Shown here: positions 16,329-25,636 of the stretch, in pieces | Position numbering within the stretch: position 1 is the stretch's first letter | Layout: every line of letters begins with the position of its first letter | Assembly: GCA_900754745.1 (NCBI GenBank) | Contig: CAAEEB010000070.1 | Location: 1 to 64,000 of the forward strand | Direction of reading: 5' to 3' | DNA length: 64,000 nt | Source: an uncultured Collinsella sp. | GTDB lineage: Bacteria > Actinomycetota > Coriobacteriia > Coriobacteriales > Coriobacteriaceae | Notes under the pieces: generated by a model | Seen by the model: only the letters and a program-made list of their open reading frames with translations | Told to the model about the DNA's origin: nothing | Databases searched by the model: none | Made by a program: the position numbers and the translations under genes

Positions 16329-17252
16329 CTACCAGCTTGCCTCGATATCGCGGATGCGCCGATAGAGCCACTCGTTTTGCGGTGCCTGGATATCGTGCTT
16401 GGCCGCCAGACGGCAGATGGTGCCCGCGAACTCCTCAACTTCGGTTTTTCGTTGTGCGATGCGGTCCTGCGCCATCGAGGGCATACCGGCGGGGTCGATT
16501 CCCTCGATGAGGTGCACCATCTGCGTCAGGTCTGCCTCGGTCAGCTCTACGCCCTCGGCGTTGGCGACCGCAAGCGTTTCGCGCATGGCGGAAACAAAGC
16601 AGCGACGCTGCTCGGAGCCCGGCTCCGTGGCGCTTCCGTAGGTCCCGCCGTAGGCCATGCAGGTCTGGTTGATGCCGTCGTTGAGCATGAGTTTGGCCCA
16701 CATGCGGTGCGCAATGTCGCTCTCGACGGTATGGGCGATGCCGCAGCGCGTGTAGAGCTCGTCGATGGCGGTGACGGTTGCGGGCTCGGTGCCCGCTGCC
16801 GCGCCAAAGCGAATCTCGCCCGCATTGGTAAAGGTGAGCGCGCCGTCGAGGAATACGGCGTCCATGCCCTGGCAGATACCCAGGACGGTGCGCTTCCAGC
16901 CAAAGCGCTCGGCAATCTTTTGCTCGCTCGTAATGCCGTTGCACAGCGAGGCGATGAGCGTATTGGGCCCCACGACGCGCTCCATAGTCTTGAGCGCCAC
17001 ATCGAGTCCAGTGGTCTTGACCGTGAGAATGACCAGATCGGCGGGCACCGCCTCGCTGACGCGGACGGATTTGAGCGCACAGGGCTTGCCGTTGACGGTG
17101 AGCGCATCGCTCGCGTGACGCTCAAAACGTGCGTCATCCATAACGTATTCGACGGCGTCATTGCCGAGGGCCTTGGCAATCATGCTCCCGTAGAGCAGGC
17201 CGACGCCGCCCTTGCCGATAAAGGCGACCTTGTTGATCTGCACGTGAATCAT
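16329..17252 (-). CDS. 2-dehydropantoate 2-reductase family protein
   Basis: A 307-residue ketopantoate reductase-family (ApbA/PanE) enzyme: Rossmann start KVAFIGKGGVGLLYG, the NGITSEQKIAERF segment with the conserved Asn, and the KLMLNDGINQTCM helix in the C-terminal domain. It would reduce 2-dehydropantoate with NADPH in pantothenate synthesis, though members with other substrates exist and no pan gene is adjacent. A start at the GTG three codons further in would be better spaced from GGGGAG. Confidence 0.85.
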   Translation of the reverse strand: MIHVQINKVAFIGKGGVGLLYGSMIAKALGNDAVEYVMDDARFERHASDALTVNGKPCALKSVRVSEAVPADLVILTVKTTGLDVALKTMERVVGPNTLIASLCNGITSEQKIAERFGWKRTVLGICQGMDAVFLDGALTFTNAGEIRFGAAAGTEPATVTAIDELYTRCGIAHTVESDIAHRMWAKLMLNDGINQTCMAYGGTYGSATEPGSEQRRCFVSAMRETLAVANAEGVELTEADLTQMVHLIEGIDPAGMPSMAQDRIAQRKTEVEEFAGTICRLAAKHDIQAPQNEWLYRRIRDIEASW

Positions 17253-17261
17253 CTCCCCATA

Positions 17262-17290
17262 TATAAAAGGCGCCCGCGTAAGGGGCGCCT
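17262..17290 (-). terminator. Terminator of the small minus-strand gene
   Basis: Read on the minus strand, AGGCGCC and GGCGCCT arms (17268-17290) are followed by TTTTATAT. It separates the 64-codon gene from the reductase. Confidence 0.7.
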
Positions 17291-17368
17291 GATGGATTGT
17301 ATGTCGCCGGGACGTTTGGTGAGCGCGCGGGGCTGCTGTTAAGAAAAAGAAACTATTGCTCTGTGCGC

Positions 17369-17563
17369 TTATGCCGCAGGGCAGACCGCGAAAACGCGTG
17401 CGGGATATCCAACGCCATCGCGGGCCTTGGGGAGGGCGCAGAAGATGACGGCGCCCGTGGCGGGAAGCTCGTCCAGATGGTCCATGACCTCGATCTGATA
17501 ACGGTCGACCGAGAGGATGTATTGTTCACCGGGGTAGGGGTAGGCGTCCTCGCGCGTGGTCAC
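17369..17563 (-). CDS. Small protein of unknown function, 64 residues
   Basis: A GTG start sits at ideal distance from AAAGGAGG, which supports translation. The product has no signal or membrane segment and contains LSVDRYQIEVMDHLDELPAT and a C-terminal Cys-Pro. No family recognised. It has its own terminator downstream and is divergent from the aldo/keto reductase. Confidence 0.6.
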   Translation of the reverse strand: MTTREDAYPYPGEQYILSVDRYQIEVMDHLDELPATGAVIFCALPKARDGVGYPARVFAVCPAA

Positions 17564-17725
17564 GCTCGCCTCCTTTCATCGGGCTTTTTGCTGATGTTAA
17601 AGCGGTGTCGTGACGGCTCGATTTCTGCTACGTTACGATACGTTCTCGATTGCGATTCCAATGTGTTTCGACGGCGTGGCCGTTGTGTTTCGCCTCATTA
17701 GGGCTTCGAGGGGAGAGGAAAGGCA

Positions 17726-18898
17726 GTGCAATATCGCGTTGACCCCAAAAGCGGCAACCGTATCTCGGCGCTGGGGCTGGGTTGCATGAGGTTTCCCGGC
17801 GCGCCGGGACGCCCCGATGCGAAGACAGCCGATGCCATCATTTCCCGTGCGGTGGAGCAGGGGATTAACTACCTGGACACGGCCTATCTCTATCCCGGCA
17901 ACGAGGCTTGCGTGGGCGCTTCGCTTGAGCGCCTAGGCCTACGCGACCAGGTTTTGCTCGCGACCAAGCTGCCACATGCTTCGTGCAAATGCGCGGAGGA
18001 TTTCGACCGCTTTTTTGACGAGCAACTGCACCGTTTGCGGACTGACCATATCGACTATTACCTTATGCACAACATCACCTCGCCCGCGCAGTGGGAGCGC
18101 GTGGTAGCGTTGGGTATCGAGGACTGGATTGCGCACCAAAAGGCGGCGGGGCGTATTCGCCAGATAGGTTTTTCGTACCACGGCAGTGCGGCGGACTTCC
18201 TCACGATGCTTGACGCGTATGACTGGGACTTTTGCCAGATCCAGTACAACTACGCTGGAGAGCGCTACCAAGCGGGAACGGCGGGACTCATGGCAGCCGC
18301 CGAGCGCGGGCTCGCGGTGTTTGTGATGGAGCCGCTTTTGGGTGGACGCCTGGCGGGCAAGCTACCTCCGCGGGCCCGCGCCGTGTTCGATGACGTACGC
18401 GATCCGTACCTGAAGACGCCGGCTGCTTGGGGCCTTTCGTGGGTGTGGAATCATCCTCAGGTCACGATGCTGCTATCGGGTATGACCGATACCGCGCAGG
18501 TGGACGAGAACGCGGCATTGGCGGATCGCGCACTGCCGGATTCGATGACAGCTACTCAGCTCGATACCATCGCACGTGTGCTGGGAGAGTTTGAGAAATC
18601 GAATCGCGTGCCCTGTACGGGGTGCGGCTACTGCATGCCGTGCCCCAAGGGTATCAATATTCCCGGCTGCTTTGGCGCCTACAACGCGAGCTACGCGCAT
18701 AGTTGGTTTACGGGGCTGTCTCAATACTTTACGGCGAGCGCGGTGCGTACAAGCGAGCCCAAGTTGGTGAGCAATTGCATCAAATGCGGCAAATGCGCGC
18801 GGCACTGTCCGCAGCACATCGATATTCCCGAGCGTCTCGACGATGTGCGCCGACGTTTCCAGCCTGGCCCCGTAACGGCTGCGCTTAAAGCCTTTTAA
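17726..18898 (+). CDS. Aldo/keto reductase with C-terminal ferredoxin-type Fe-S domain
   Basis: A 390-residue protein: an aldo/keto reductase barrel (about 1-280; LGLGCMRFPG, NYLDTAYLYPGNE, YYLMHN) followed by two 4Fe-4S motifs, CTGCGYCMPCPKGINIPGC and CIKCGKCARHCP. This fused type is common in strict anaerobes and is thought to couple carbonyl or other reductions to ferredoxin-level electrons; the substrate is unknown. Start is GTG preceded by GGGGAGAGGAAAG. Confidence 0.93.
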   Translation: MQYRVDPKSGNRISALGLGCMRFPGAPGRPDAKTADAIISRAVEQGINYLDTAYLYPGNEACVGASLERLGLRDQVLLATKLPHASCKCAEDFDRFFDEQLHRLRTDHIDYYLMHNITSPAQWERVVALGIEDWIAHQKAAGRIRQIGFSYHGSAADFLTMLDAYDWDFCQIQYNYAGERYQAGTAGLMAAAERGLAVFVMEPLLGGRLAGKLPPRARAVFDDVRDPYLKTPAAWGLSWVWNHPQVTMLLSGMTDTAQVDENAALADRALPDSMTATQLDTIARVLGEFEKSNRVPCTGCGYCMPCPKGINIPGCFGAYNASYAHSWFTGLSQYFTASAVRTSEPKLVSNCIKCGKCARHCPQHIDIPERLDDVRRRFQPGPVTAALKAF

Positions 18899-18907
18899 AA
18901 CGCGCTC

Positions 18908-18989
18908 CTGATGCCCCTTTTATAACTTGCGGTGGAATAGTTCCTGTTTGCGGCAGAATAGGGGCAAAACAGGAACTATTCCACCGCAA
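18908..18989. repeat. Palindromic repeat, copy A
   Basis: A conserved lead (CTGATGCCCCTTTTATAA, 18908-18925) is followed by a perfect 23-bp stem (18927-18949 with 18967-18989) around a 17-base loop. The outer stem TTGCGGTGGAATA and the tail CCGCAACTGA-AGGGGG are shared with copy B at 20089-20170, but the inner stem sequence differs while pairing is kept. The tail supplies the ribosome binding site of the next gene. Confidence 0.8.
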
Positions 18990-19004
18990 CTGAAGGGGGC
19001 TGTC

Positions 19005-20024
19005 GTGGGCCATCGGGATTCATGTGATGATTTGCGTGAGGTTCGTTGGGGCGTTTTGGGCGCTGGGAACATTTCGCATCGATTTGCAGCGTCGCTCAAG
19101 GAGGTGGACGGGGCACGGCTTGTGGCTGCCGCCGGTCGCACTCCTTCGCATGTTGAGGAGTTTTGCAGGGCGTTTTCGATTGATGCCGCGCACAGTTATG
19201 CCACGGCTGACGATAGCGGCGATGCGGCTTATGATGCGCTGATTGCCGACCCCGATGTCGACGCAATCTACTTGGCTCTTCCGCATGGCATGCATACGCG
19301 TTGGGCCTGTCGCGCACTGTGCGCCGGAAAGGCCGTGCTGTGCGAAAAGCCGGCCGTTTTGAGTGAGGAAGAGGCTCTCTCGATTGCCTCCGCCTCTCGC
19401 GAGCGCGGCGTGCTGTTTATGGAGGCGATGAAGAATCGGTTTTGCCCGATGCGCACTCGCGTGAAGGACTTGCTTGCGTCGGGTGAGCTTGGCCGTATTG
19501 TCTCGATTGAAAGCGTGCAAAAGCTCGATTACGGCGAGTCTCCTTCGGGCTATCTGCTTGATCCGTTGCAGGGCGGCTGTCTATATGACATGGGCTGCTA
19601 TGCGGTCGGTTGGTTTGAGGATTTACTCGCGGGCGCGTGCGAGGTTTCGTCTCGTGAAGTTCGCTGGCGTGACGTATCGGGCGGCCGCGTGGATTGGGTC
19701 GATGAGATCCATATGAGTGTCGGCGGTATACCCATTCATATGGCGTGCGACGGCAAAGCAGCATATGAAAGCCGCTTAACGATTGCCTGTGAGCGGGGCT
19801 CGTTGGAAATCGAGCGTCTCCATCGCCCCGAGCTCGCCCATGTGAAGTGCTCCGATGGACGAATGCTCGAAATAAATGCCCCGTTTGAGGTCGATGATTT
19901 CTACGGCGAAATCCAGCATGCGACCCAGCTCATCCGGGCGGGGAAACTCGAGAGTCCCGTTATGTCCCTTGCCGCCACACAGCGCTGCGCGCGTATTATC
20001 GATGCAATCCGTCTAGCCCTCTAG
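19005..20024 (+). CDS. Gfo/Idh/MocA-family oxidoreductase
   Basis: A 339-residue NAD(P)-dependent oxidoreductase with WGVLGAGNISHRF (Rossmann) and CEKPAVLSEEEAL (catalytic EKP). It belongs to the same superfamily as the gene at 10485-11591 but differs strongly in sequence. I place the start at a GTG (19005) behind GAAGGGGG; the ATG at 18927 lies inside the upstream palindrome and is rejected. The gene is bracketed by two copies of one palindromic repeat. Substrate unknown. Confidence 0.9.
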   Translation: MGHRDSCDDLREVRWGVLGAGNISHRFAASLKEVDGARLVAAAGRTPSHVEEFCRAFSIDAAHSYATADDSGDAAYDALIADPDVDAIYLALPHGMHTRWACRALCAGKAVLCEKPAVLSEEEALSIASASRERGVLFMEAMKNRFCPMRTRVKDLLASGELGRIVSIESVQKLDYGESPSGYLLDPLQGGCLYDMGCYAVGWFEDLLAGACEVSSREVRWRDVSGGRVDWVDEIHMSVGGIPIHMACDGKAAYESRLTIACERGSLEIERLHRPELAHVKCSDGRMLEINAPFEVDDFYGEIQHATQLIRAGKLESPVMSLAATQRCARIIDAIRLAL

Positions 20025-20088
20025 GACTTGGCGCTGGCACGTAGGGGATCATGACGCCGGCGACCGTGGTGCTTGGTGGCCAGCATCT

Positions 20089-20170
20089 CTGATGCCCCTT
20101 TTATAAGTTGCGGTGGAATACGGTCTATTTGCGCCAAAATAAGGCACCAATAGACCGTATTTCACCGCAA
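20089..20170. repeat. Palindromic repeat, copy B
   Basis: Same lead as copy A (20089-20106), then a 22-bp stem (20108-20129 with 20149-20170) containing a single G-T pair. The inner stem (CGGTCTATT) differs from copy A (GTTCCTGTTT) but remains fully paired. It again lies directly upstream of a ribosome binding site, here that of endonuclease IV. Confidence 0.8.
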
Positions 20171-20190
20171 CTGATGAGGGGGAGCTGGAG

Positions 20191-21060
20191 ATGCTGACGA
20201 TTGGATGCCATCTGTCGACGACGAAGGGCTATCGGGCGATGGGGGAGACGGCGCTATCCATTGGTGCCAACACCTTTGCGTTCTTTACGCGCAACCCGCG
20301 CGGTGGCAAGGCGAAAGACCTTGACATGGATGATGTGGCGGCCCTGCGTGAGCTTATGGCGCAAAACAATTTTGGCCCACTCGTGGCGCATGCCCCCTAT
20401 ACCTACAACCCCTGCTCCGCTAAGGAGCGGGCGCGCGAGTTTGCCCTGGAGGTCATGGCCGAGGACTTGCAGCGTCTGGAAGCGCTGCCCGGCAACTACT
20501 ACAACTTCCACCCCGGCGCGCATGTGGGACAGGGGGCCGATGCTGGCATTCAGATGATCGTCGACACCTTGTGTCAAGTGATGTTTGAGGGACAGCAGAC
20601 CACGGTGCTGCTCGAGACCATGGCGGGCAAGGGCACCGAGGTGGGCCGCAGTTTTGAAGAGCTGGCGCGCATTATCGAGGGTGTTACCGCCAGGCGTCCC
20701 GAGCTATCGGATAAGCTGGGTGTTTGTCTGGACACCTGCCACGTGAGCGATGCCGGCTACGACATCATCCATGATCTGGACGGCGTGCTTGACGAGTTTG
20801 ACCGCGTGGTGGGTATCGAGCGCCTGCACGCTGTGCATATCAATGACTCCAAGAATCCCTGTGGCGCTCATAAGGATCGTCACGAGTGCATCGGCAAGGG
20901 TTACCTTGGCAGCGAGGAGTTTGGCGGCGGTATGCAGGTTATGCAGAATATTGTATCGAATGGGCGTTTGAGTTCGCTGCCGTTTATTTTGGAGACTCCG
21001 AACGAACTTGCAGGTTATGCAGCTGAAATCAAATTTTTGAGATCATTGCAGCAGCTATAA
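20191..21060 (+). CDS. nfo: Deoxyribonuclease IV (endonuclease IV)
   Basis: An AP endonuclease of family 2 that cuts DNA at abasic sites in base-excision repair. The 289-residue TIM barrel shows the metal ligands in [48 protein letters not shown] and [13 protein letters not shown] follows GAGGGGGAGCTGGAG. It is a single gene behind repeat copy B. Confidence 0.95.
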   Translation: MLTIGCHLSTTKGYRAMGETALSIGANTFAFFTRNPRGGKAKDLDMDDVAALRELMAQNNFGPLVAHAPYTYNPCSAKERAREFALEVMAEDLQRLEALPGNYYNFHPGAHVGQGADAGIQMIVDTLCQVMFEGQQTTVLLETMAGKGTEVGRSFEELARIIEGVTARRPELSDKLGVCLDTCHVSDAGYDIIHDLDGVLDEFDRVVGIERLHAVHINDSKNPCGAHKDRHECIGKGYLGSEEFGGGMQVMQNIVSNGRLSSLPFILETPNELAGYAAEIKFLRSLQQL

Positions 21061-21118
21061 CCGTCACAAGGTAGAAGGTTTCATTCACGTTATGGGTTTG
21101 TTTCAATCAGTTTTCTAA

Positions 21119-21147
21119 TTGCGGATTCTTCCAAGCGGGTGCATAAT
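21119..21147 (+). promoter_or_regulatory. Promoter of the amino-acid ABC transporter
   Basis: TTGCGG (21119-21124), 17 bp, CATAAT (21142-21147). A small hairpin AGACCCC...GGGGTCT (21164-21187) lies in the short leader just before the ribosome binding site. Confidence 0.5.
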
Positions 21148-21204
21148 AACCCTCAGTTTTTGCAGACCCCTGAATCACGTGGGGTCTTTGGAAGGAGACT
21201 GATT

Positions 21205-22065
21205 ATGAAGCTGAAGAAGCTTGGCGCATTTGCCGCCACGGGTGCTATGGCGCTCGCCCTCGCTCTGACGGGCTGCGGCTCGTCCAACGCCACCTCTGGT
21301 TCTGATGCCAGTTCCAGCAGCTCTGACGACGCTAAGGTCGAGAAGGTCGACGGTTCCAAGGAGTACGCGCTCGTCAAGGACGGTACGCTGACCGTCGGCA
21401 CCTCTGCCGAGTACGCTCCGTTTGAGTACAAGGATGACAACGGCGATTATCAGGGCTTTGACCTTGAGCTCATCAAGGCTATCGGCGACAAGCTGGGCCT
21501 GGATGTCGAGTATGTCAACAATGACTTTGACACGCTGGTTCCGGGCGTCGCTTCGGGCGCCAAATATGACGTCTCCATCGCGGCTATCACCGACACGCCC
21601 GAGCGTGAGAAGGAAGTCACTTTCTCCGATTCCTACTACATGGACGATCAGGCTATCGTGACCAAGGTCGATAACACCGACATCACGGCCGACAACTACA
21701 GCGAGAAGCTCAACAATGCTGACGCCACGATCATCGTCCAGTCTGGTTCGACCGCCGAGGCCTTTGCCCAGGAGAACTTCCCCAAGGCCAAGATCGTCCC
21801 CTACAAGGACGCTACCGAGTGCTTCAGCGCCCTGCAGTCCGATAAGGGCGACGCCGTAGTCACCAACCGCTCCGTTGCCAGCCAGCTGACCGCCGAGCAG
21901 TTCAACACCTGCCAGACCATCAAGCAGATTAGCACCGGCGAGGAGTACGCCATCGCCATCAACCAGGGCAACACCAAGCTCAAGAACGACATCAACCAGG
22001 CCATCAAGGACCTGACCGACGACGGTACCGTTGACGCCCTCATGGCTAAGTACAACATCAAGTAA
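21205..22065 (+). CDS. Amino-acid ABC transporter substrate-binding lipoprotein
   Basis: A 286-residue family-3 solute-binding protein. It has a lipoprotein signal with lipobox LALTGC (Cys about 24), an Ser/Asp-rich spacer, and the binding-protein signature LTVGTSAEYAPFEYKDDNG followed by FDLELIKAIGDKLGLDVEY. It captures polar amino acids for the permease and ATPase encoded next. ATG 21205 follows GGAAGGAGA. The hairpin at 22086-22116 probably lowers read-through, so the binding protein is made in excess. Confidence 0.95.
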   Translation: MKLKKLGAFAATGAMALALALTGCGSSNATSGSDASSSSSDDAKVEKVDGSKEYALVKDGTLTVGTSAEYAPFEYKDDNGDYQGFDLELIKAIGDKLGLDVEYVNNDFDTLVPGVASGAKYDVSIAAITDTPEREKEVTFSDSYYMDDQAIVTKVDNTDITADNYSEKLNNADATIIVQSGSTAEAFAQENFPKAKIVPYKDATECFSALQSDKGDAVVTNRSVASQLTAEQFNTCQTIKQISTGEEYAIAINQGNTKLKNDINQAIKDLTDDGTVDALMAKYNIK

Positions 22066-22085
22066 ATAGATGCTTGATTGCGCGT

Positions 22086-22116
22086 AGGCCCTTTCCGTTT
22101 TGCGGAGAGGGCCTTT
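22086..22116 (+). terminator. Partial terminator inside the ABC operon
   Basis: AGGCCCTTTCCG pairs with CGGAGAGGGCCT, then a short T run. Its place between the binding-protein and permease genes suggests partial termination. Confidence 0.6.
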
Positions 22117-22181
22117 GCGCTTCTCTCGACGGAGAGCGTTTCCGTCTCGTTTTGCCGGCAACTTCTACGATAGGAGCTACC

Positions 22182-23543
22182 TTGTCTCGATTGAACGAAG
22201 GGGCCATGGGTCGGCGTTTTCCGCTGCCCTCGATGCTCCAAAAACTAGCCTGCGCCCTAGCTGTGGCGCTCGCTTTGTTGTGCGCGGGGACAGCCGCGGC
22301 TTCGACCGCCCAGGCGCTCGAGACCGCAAAGATCACCGCGCGTCCCAATACCGGTTCGGGCAGCGCTGTGGTCGGCGGCACTGAGACGCGCATTACCTGG
22401 GAGGTTCAGGCCGATGCCGACGAGGAGCTGAGCGGTCTTTCGCTGACGTTTGTCGACGGCACGACGTTTGGTACCGATGACACGCGATTGACGATGCTCT
22501 CGGGCGAGGACCTCATGGATCGTACGCCCATGAAGCCCACGTGCAAGGCTGACGGCCAGACGCTCAAGATCGACTTTGGCGAGACGGCGCCTGCCGGCGG
22601 CTTTTTCCGTGTCGAGGTTTACGGCGTGACGTTTCCCGTCGAGGGCGGCGATGAGGCCTTTAGCGGAACCTATACGCTTGCCGACGGTTCGACCAAGAAG
22701 ATTTCCAAGATTCCTTCCGTCGAGATCAAAGGCGTGACGGCCTTTGACAACTTCCTGGCCGATCTTAAGGAACAGCCGTGGGTCGAGGCATGGAACTCCA
22801 ATATGTTCCTGCGCCTGTTCTTGAACCCGGTCATTTTGGTCCAGAGTCTGCCGATCGTCTTTAAGGGCTTCCTTATGTCGCTCTCGATCGTGCTTGTGGC
22901 GTTTCCGCTGGCGATCCCCTTTGGCTTTGCCCTGTCGCTCATGCGCATCTCCAAATCGCGCATCTTGCGCTGCCTTGCCGGCATCTACGTGAATATCATC
23001 CGCGGCACGCCGGCATTCCTGCAGATCTATATCGCGTTCTTTGGCCTGCCGCTTGCCGGTGTCAAGGTTGACGACTACGTCTTGGGCGTTATCGTCATGG
23101 CCATGAACTCGTCCGCCTACCTGTGCGAGATCTTCCGCGCCGGTATTCAGTCGATCCCCAAGGGTCAAAACGAGGCTGCTCGCTCGCTGGGCATGAATGC
23201 CTTCCAGACGCTGCTCTACGTTATGATTCCGCAGACGTTCCGCAATGTCCTGCCTACGCTGACCAGCGAGTTTATCCTGCTCTACAAGGATACGTCGCTG
23301 CTCGCCGCCGTGGGCGTGGTCGAGATCGTCATGAACGCCCGCACCATCGTGGCAACGACGGGCTCCATTACGCCGTATGTGGTTGCCGCCCTGTTCTATC
23401 TGGTCATTACCCTGCCGCTTGCGCGCTTGGTGAGCGGTCTCGAGGCGAGGCTGCTGGGTACGGCCGAAACCAAAAAGAAGCGTCCCACCAAGAGCGCCGG
23501 ACAGGTTGTCGCGACGCCCGCCGACCATATCGCTGGTCTGTAA
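22182..23543 (+). CDS. Amino-acid ABC permease with exported N-terminal domain
   Basis: The C-terminal part (about residues 220-430) is a His/Glu/Gln-type ABC permease: LSIVLVAFPLAIPFGFALSL, the EAARSLGMNAFQTLLYVMIP coupling loop and about five membrane spans. The N-terminal part is unusual: a signal-like segment (about 18-45) and about 150 residues of predicted extracellular beta-rich sequence (AKITARPNTGSGSAVVGG...). A TTG start at 22182 with AGGAG six bases upstream fits best; an ATG at 22206 is also possible. Usual permeases of this family are about 220-250 residues, so this one is nearly twice as long. Confidence 0.88.
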   Translation: MSRLNEGAMGRRFPLPSMLQKLACALAVALALLCAGTAAASTAQALETAKITARPNTGSGSAVVGGTETRITWEVQADADEELSGLSLTFVDGTTFGTDDTRLTMLSGEDLMDRTPMKPTCKADGQTLKIDFGETAPAGGFFRVEVYGVTFPVEGGDEAFSGTYTLADGSTKKISKIPSVEIKGVTAFDNFLADLKEQPWVEAWNSNMFLRLFLNPVILVQSLPIVFKGFLMSLSIVLVAFPLAIPFGFALSLMRISKSRILRCLAGIYVNIIRGTPAFLQIYIAFFGLPLAGVKVDDYVLGVIVMAMNSSAYLCEIFRAGIQSIPKGQNEAARSLGMNAFQTLLYVMIPQTFRNVLPTLTSEFILLYKDTSLLAAVGVVEIVMNARTIVATTGSITPYVVAALFYLVITLPLARLVSGLEARLLGTAETKKKRPTKSAGQVVATPADHIAGL

Positions 23544-23555
23544 GGAGGTTCTATC

Positions 23556-24308
23556 ATGAGCGAAACCAATAACTCGAACGAGGTCGTCGTCAGCATCAAG
23601 AATCTCCAGAAGGCCTTTGGCGATAACGTGGTCCTGCGCGATATCGATCTGGATGTGCACAAGGGCGAGGTCGTCGTAGTCCTGGGTCCTTCGGGCTCGG
23701 GCAAGTCGACGATGCTTCGCTGCATCAATCGTCTGGAGCATCCCACGAGCGGCTCGATCATCGTTGAGGGCGTGGATGTGTGCGCCAAGGGTGTCGACCT
23801 TAACAAGGTACGTACGCATCTGGGTATGGTGTTCCAGCAGTTCAATTTGTTCCCGCACCTGTCAGTCAAAAAGAACGTCATGCTCGCGCAGCAAAAGGTG
23901 CTCAAGCGCAGCAAGGAAGAGGCCGAGAAGATTGCCGTCGAGGAGCTGACCAAGGTCGGTCTTGCCGAGCGCATCGACTTTATGCCGAGCCAGCTCTCGG
24001 GCGGTCAGCAACAGCGCGTGGCGATCGCCCGCGCCCTGTCGATGAATCCGCACGTGATGCTCTTTGACGAGGCCACGTCGGCGCTCGACCCCGAGCTGGT
24101 TCGCGACGTTCTGGGTGTCATGCGCGACCTGGCACGCGACGGCATGACCATGATCGTCGTGACGCACGAGATGGGCTTTGCCCGCGATGTCGCCGACCGC
24201 GTGGTCTTTATGGACGGCGGCGTTATCGTGGAGGAGGGTACGCCGAGCGAGGTCTTCGACCACCCCAAGAGTGAGCGCACCAAGGCGTTCTTGGGCAATA
24301 TCTCGTAG
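23556..24308 (+). CDS. Amino-acid ABC transporter ATPase
   Basis: A 250-residue ATPase of the GlnQ/HisP type: Walker [13 protein letters not shown], signature [15 protein letters not shown], Walker [15 protein letters not shown] and the switch His in VVTHEMGF. It powers uptake with the permease and binding protein upstream. ATG follows AAGGAGG, 12 bases after the permease stop. Confidence 0.96.
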   Translation: MSETNNSNEVVVSIKNLQKAFGDNVVLRDIDLDVHKGEVVVVLGPSGSGKSTMLRCINRLEHPTSGSIIVEGVDVCAKGVDLNKVRTHLGMVFQQFNLFPHLSVKKNVMLAQQKVLKRSKEEAEKIAVEELTKVGLAERIDFMPSQLSGGQQQRVAIARALSMNPHVMLFDEATSALDPELVRDVLGVMRDLARDGMTMIVVTHEMGFARDVADRVVFMDGGVIVEEGTPSEVFDHPKSERTKAFLGNIS

Positions 24309-24334
24309 CGGCGCGTCGAGGTTATCGATATAAC

Positions 24335-24376
24335 AAACGGGGATCGGATGTGAATATCCGGTCCCCGTTTTTGTTT
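24335..24376. terminator. Terminator between the ABC operon and flavodoxin
   Basis: AAACGGGGATCGGAT pairs with ATCCGGTCCCCGTTT around a short loop, with T-rich DNA after it and A-rich DNA before it, so it can serve both convergent transcripts. Confidence 0.88.
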
Positions 24377-24443
24377 GGGCATGAGCGACTGTTGTTGTAC
24401 GGTACTCGGCTGTCAGTTGCCTTGCGACTTTCTGACTGCTTCG

Positions 24444-24863
24444 TTAGGCCAGCTCCGCTCCCAGGGCTTTGCAGGCCGCTTCGCCCTCGTCGTCGGGTGC
24501 GTCGTAGCAGATGACGGAATCTACGACGTTGACGCCGGCCTCGTCGGCGTCGGCCTTCCAGTTGTCCATCCATTCGCCCTCGGCCCACGAATAAGAGCCA
24601 AAGAGGACGACCTTCTTGTCGCCGAGAGCCTCCTTGACCTCGTCCCACATCGGCTGGAACTCATCGTATTCAAGCTCCTCGGAGCCCATGGCGGGGCAGC
24701 CGAAGGCAAAGGCATCGTAGTCGGCGGCCCTGTCGGCAGAGAAGTCGGCGCAGGGGATGACTTCCGCCTCGGCGCCCGCGGACGTGGTGCCTTCGGCGAC
24801 AAAGTTTGCCATGGCCTCGGTGTTGCCCGTGCCGCTCCAATAGACGACGGCGATTTTGCTCAT
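24444..24863 (-). CDS. Flavodoxin
   Basis: A 139-residue short-chain flavodoxin, an FMN electron carrier that can replace ferredoxin. The FMN phosphate loop WSGTGNTEAMA and the GCPAMGSEELE and GSYSWAEGEWMD loops are visible. ATG follows AAAGGA. It lies behind DUF3793 on the same strand, a frequent pairing in anaerobes. Confidence 0.95.
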   Translation of the reverse strand: MSKIAVVYWSGTGNTEAMANFVAEGTTSAGAEAEVIPCADFSADRAADYDAFAFGCPAMGSEELEYDEFQPMWDEVKEALGDKKVVLFGSYSWAEGEWMDNWKADADEAGVNVVDSVICYDAPDDEGEAACKALGAELA

Positions 24864-24909
24864 GTTGAGTCCTTTCGGTTGTGCGGCGTACGGCCGCGGC
24901 TTGTACGTT

Positions 24910-25614
24910 CTATCGGGTTGCCTGGGCAAGTTGCGCCAGGCTGCAGCCCTGCTGATAGACAAAGGTGAAGTATTGGGTGCAGGCACGGTAGGCATCAAAC
25001 GTCGCAAGCGCCTGCTCGACATTTGTGTAGACCTTCCAGGCCCCAAAGATCTTGTAGTTCTCGCCGCGCTGGACGATAAACTCGTGCACGTCGTCGTAGG
25101 GATATCCAAGGAAGTAGCCTATTTCGTGCGGAAACTCGCAGGTGCAGTCTTTGCTGCAGTTGGCTTGATGGTCCAATGCGCATCGGGTTTGGCCGCATGC
25201 GCATTCCGCGGCGTTATTGCTTGCGAGCGTGATGCGCGATGCCAGGTGCGCAAGGCATAATGGCAGATTGTCGGTGTCGTAGCCCTCCTTGGCGAGCGCC
25301 GTTTTGGCGCGCGGGTCAGCAAGGTAAGTGGCGAGGCTATTAGGCCGATATGCGTACACGAGCGCTCCGCAGGGCCGCCAGACCAAAACACTCAGGTGGA
25401 TGCCGAGCGGGTCAAGCTCGCGATTGCACTGGGCGATAACGTTGAGCAGGCGTACTCGGCGATCTGTGATTGGCGCGGTCGCGCCCGAACCATCCTGATG
25501 GGCGTAGACGCCGGGATAGGTAAAGAGCGATGCCGGCTTGATGCCCGCGAGTGTGGGGGAGCAGTTGCGCACGACTGCTGCCTGAAACGTTGGGATGTCT
25601 ATGGTTCGAGTCAC
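24910..25614 (-). CDS. DUF3793-family protein
   Basis: A 234-residue protein with many cysteines, including CACGQTRC and CSKDCTC, and the C-terminal element EIGYFLGYPYDDVHEFI. The family has no assigned function but often neighbours flavodoxin and iron genes, as here. Start is GTG after TAAGGAG. Promoter and a candidate metal-regulator site lie just upstream. Confidence 0.85.
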   Translation of the reverse strand: MTRTIDIPTFQAAVVRNCSPTLAGIKPASLFTYPGVYAHQDGSGATAPITDRRVRLLNVIAQCNRELDPLGIHLSVLVWRPCGALVYAYRPNSLATYLADPRAKTALAKEGYDTDNLPLCLAHLASRITLASNNAAECACGQTRCALDHQANCSKDCTCEFPHEIGYFLGYPYDDVHEFIVQRGENYKIFGAWKVYTNVEQALATFDAYRACTQYFTFVYQQGCSLAQLAQATR

Positions 25615-25636
25615 GGCGCTCCTTACGGATCTAAAC

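Noticed and set aside
22257-23858. A 533-codon minus-strand frame opposite the permease and ATPase genes
   Set aside because: It spans two certain genes and an intergenic site, has no domain, and is rich in Arg/His/Asp as expected for a shadow.
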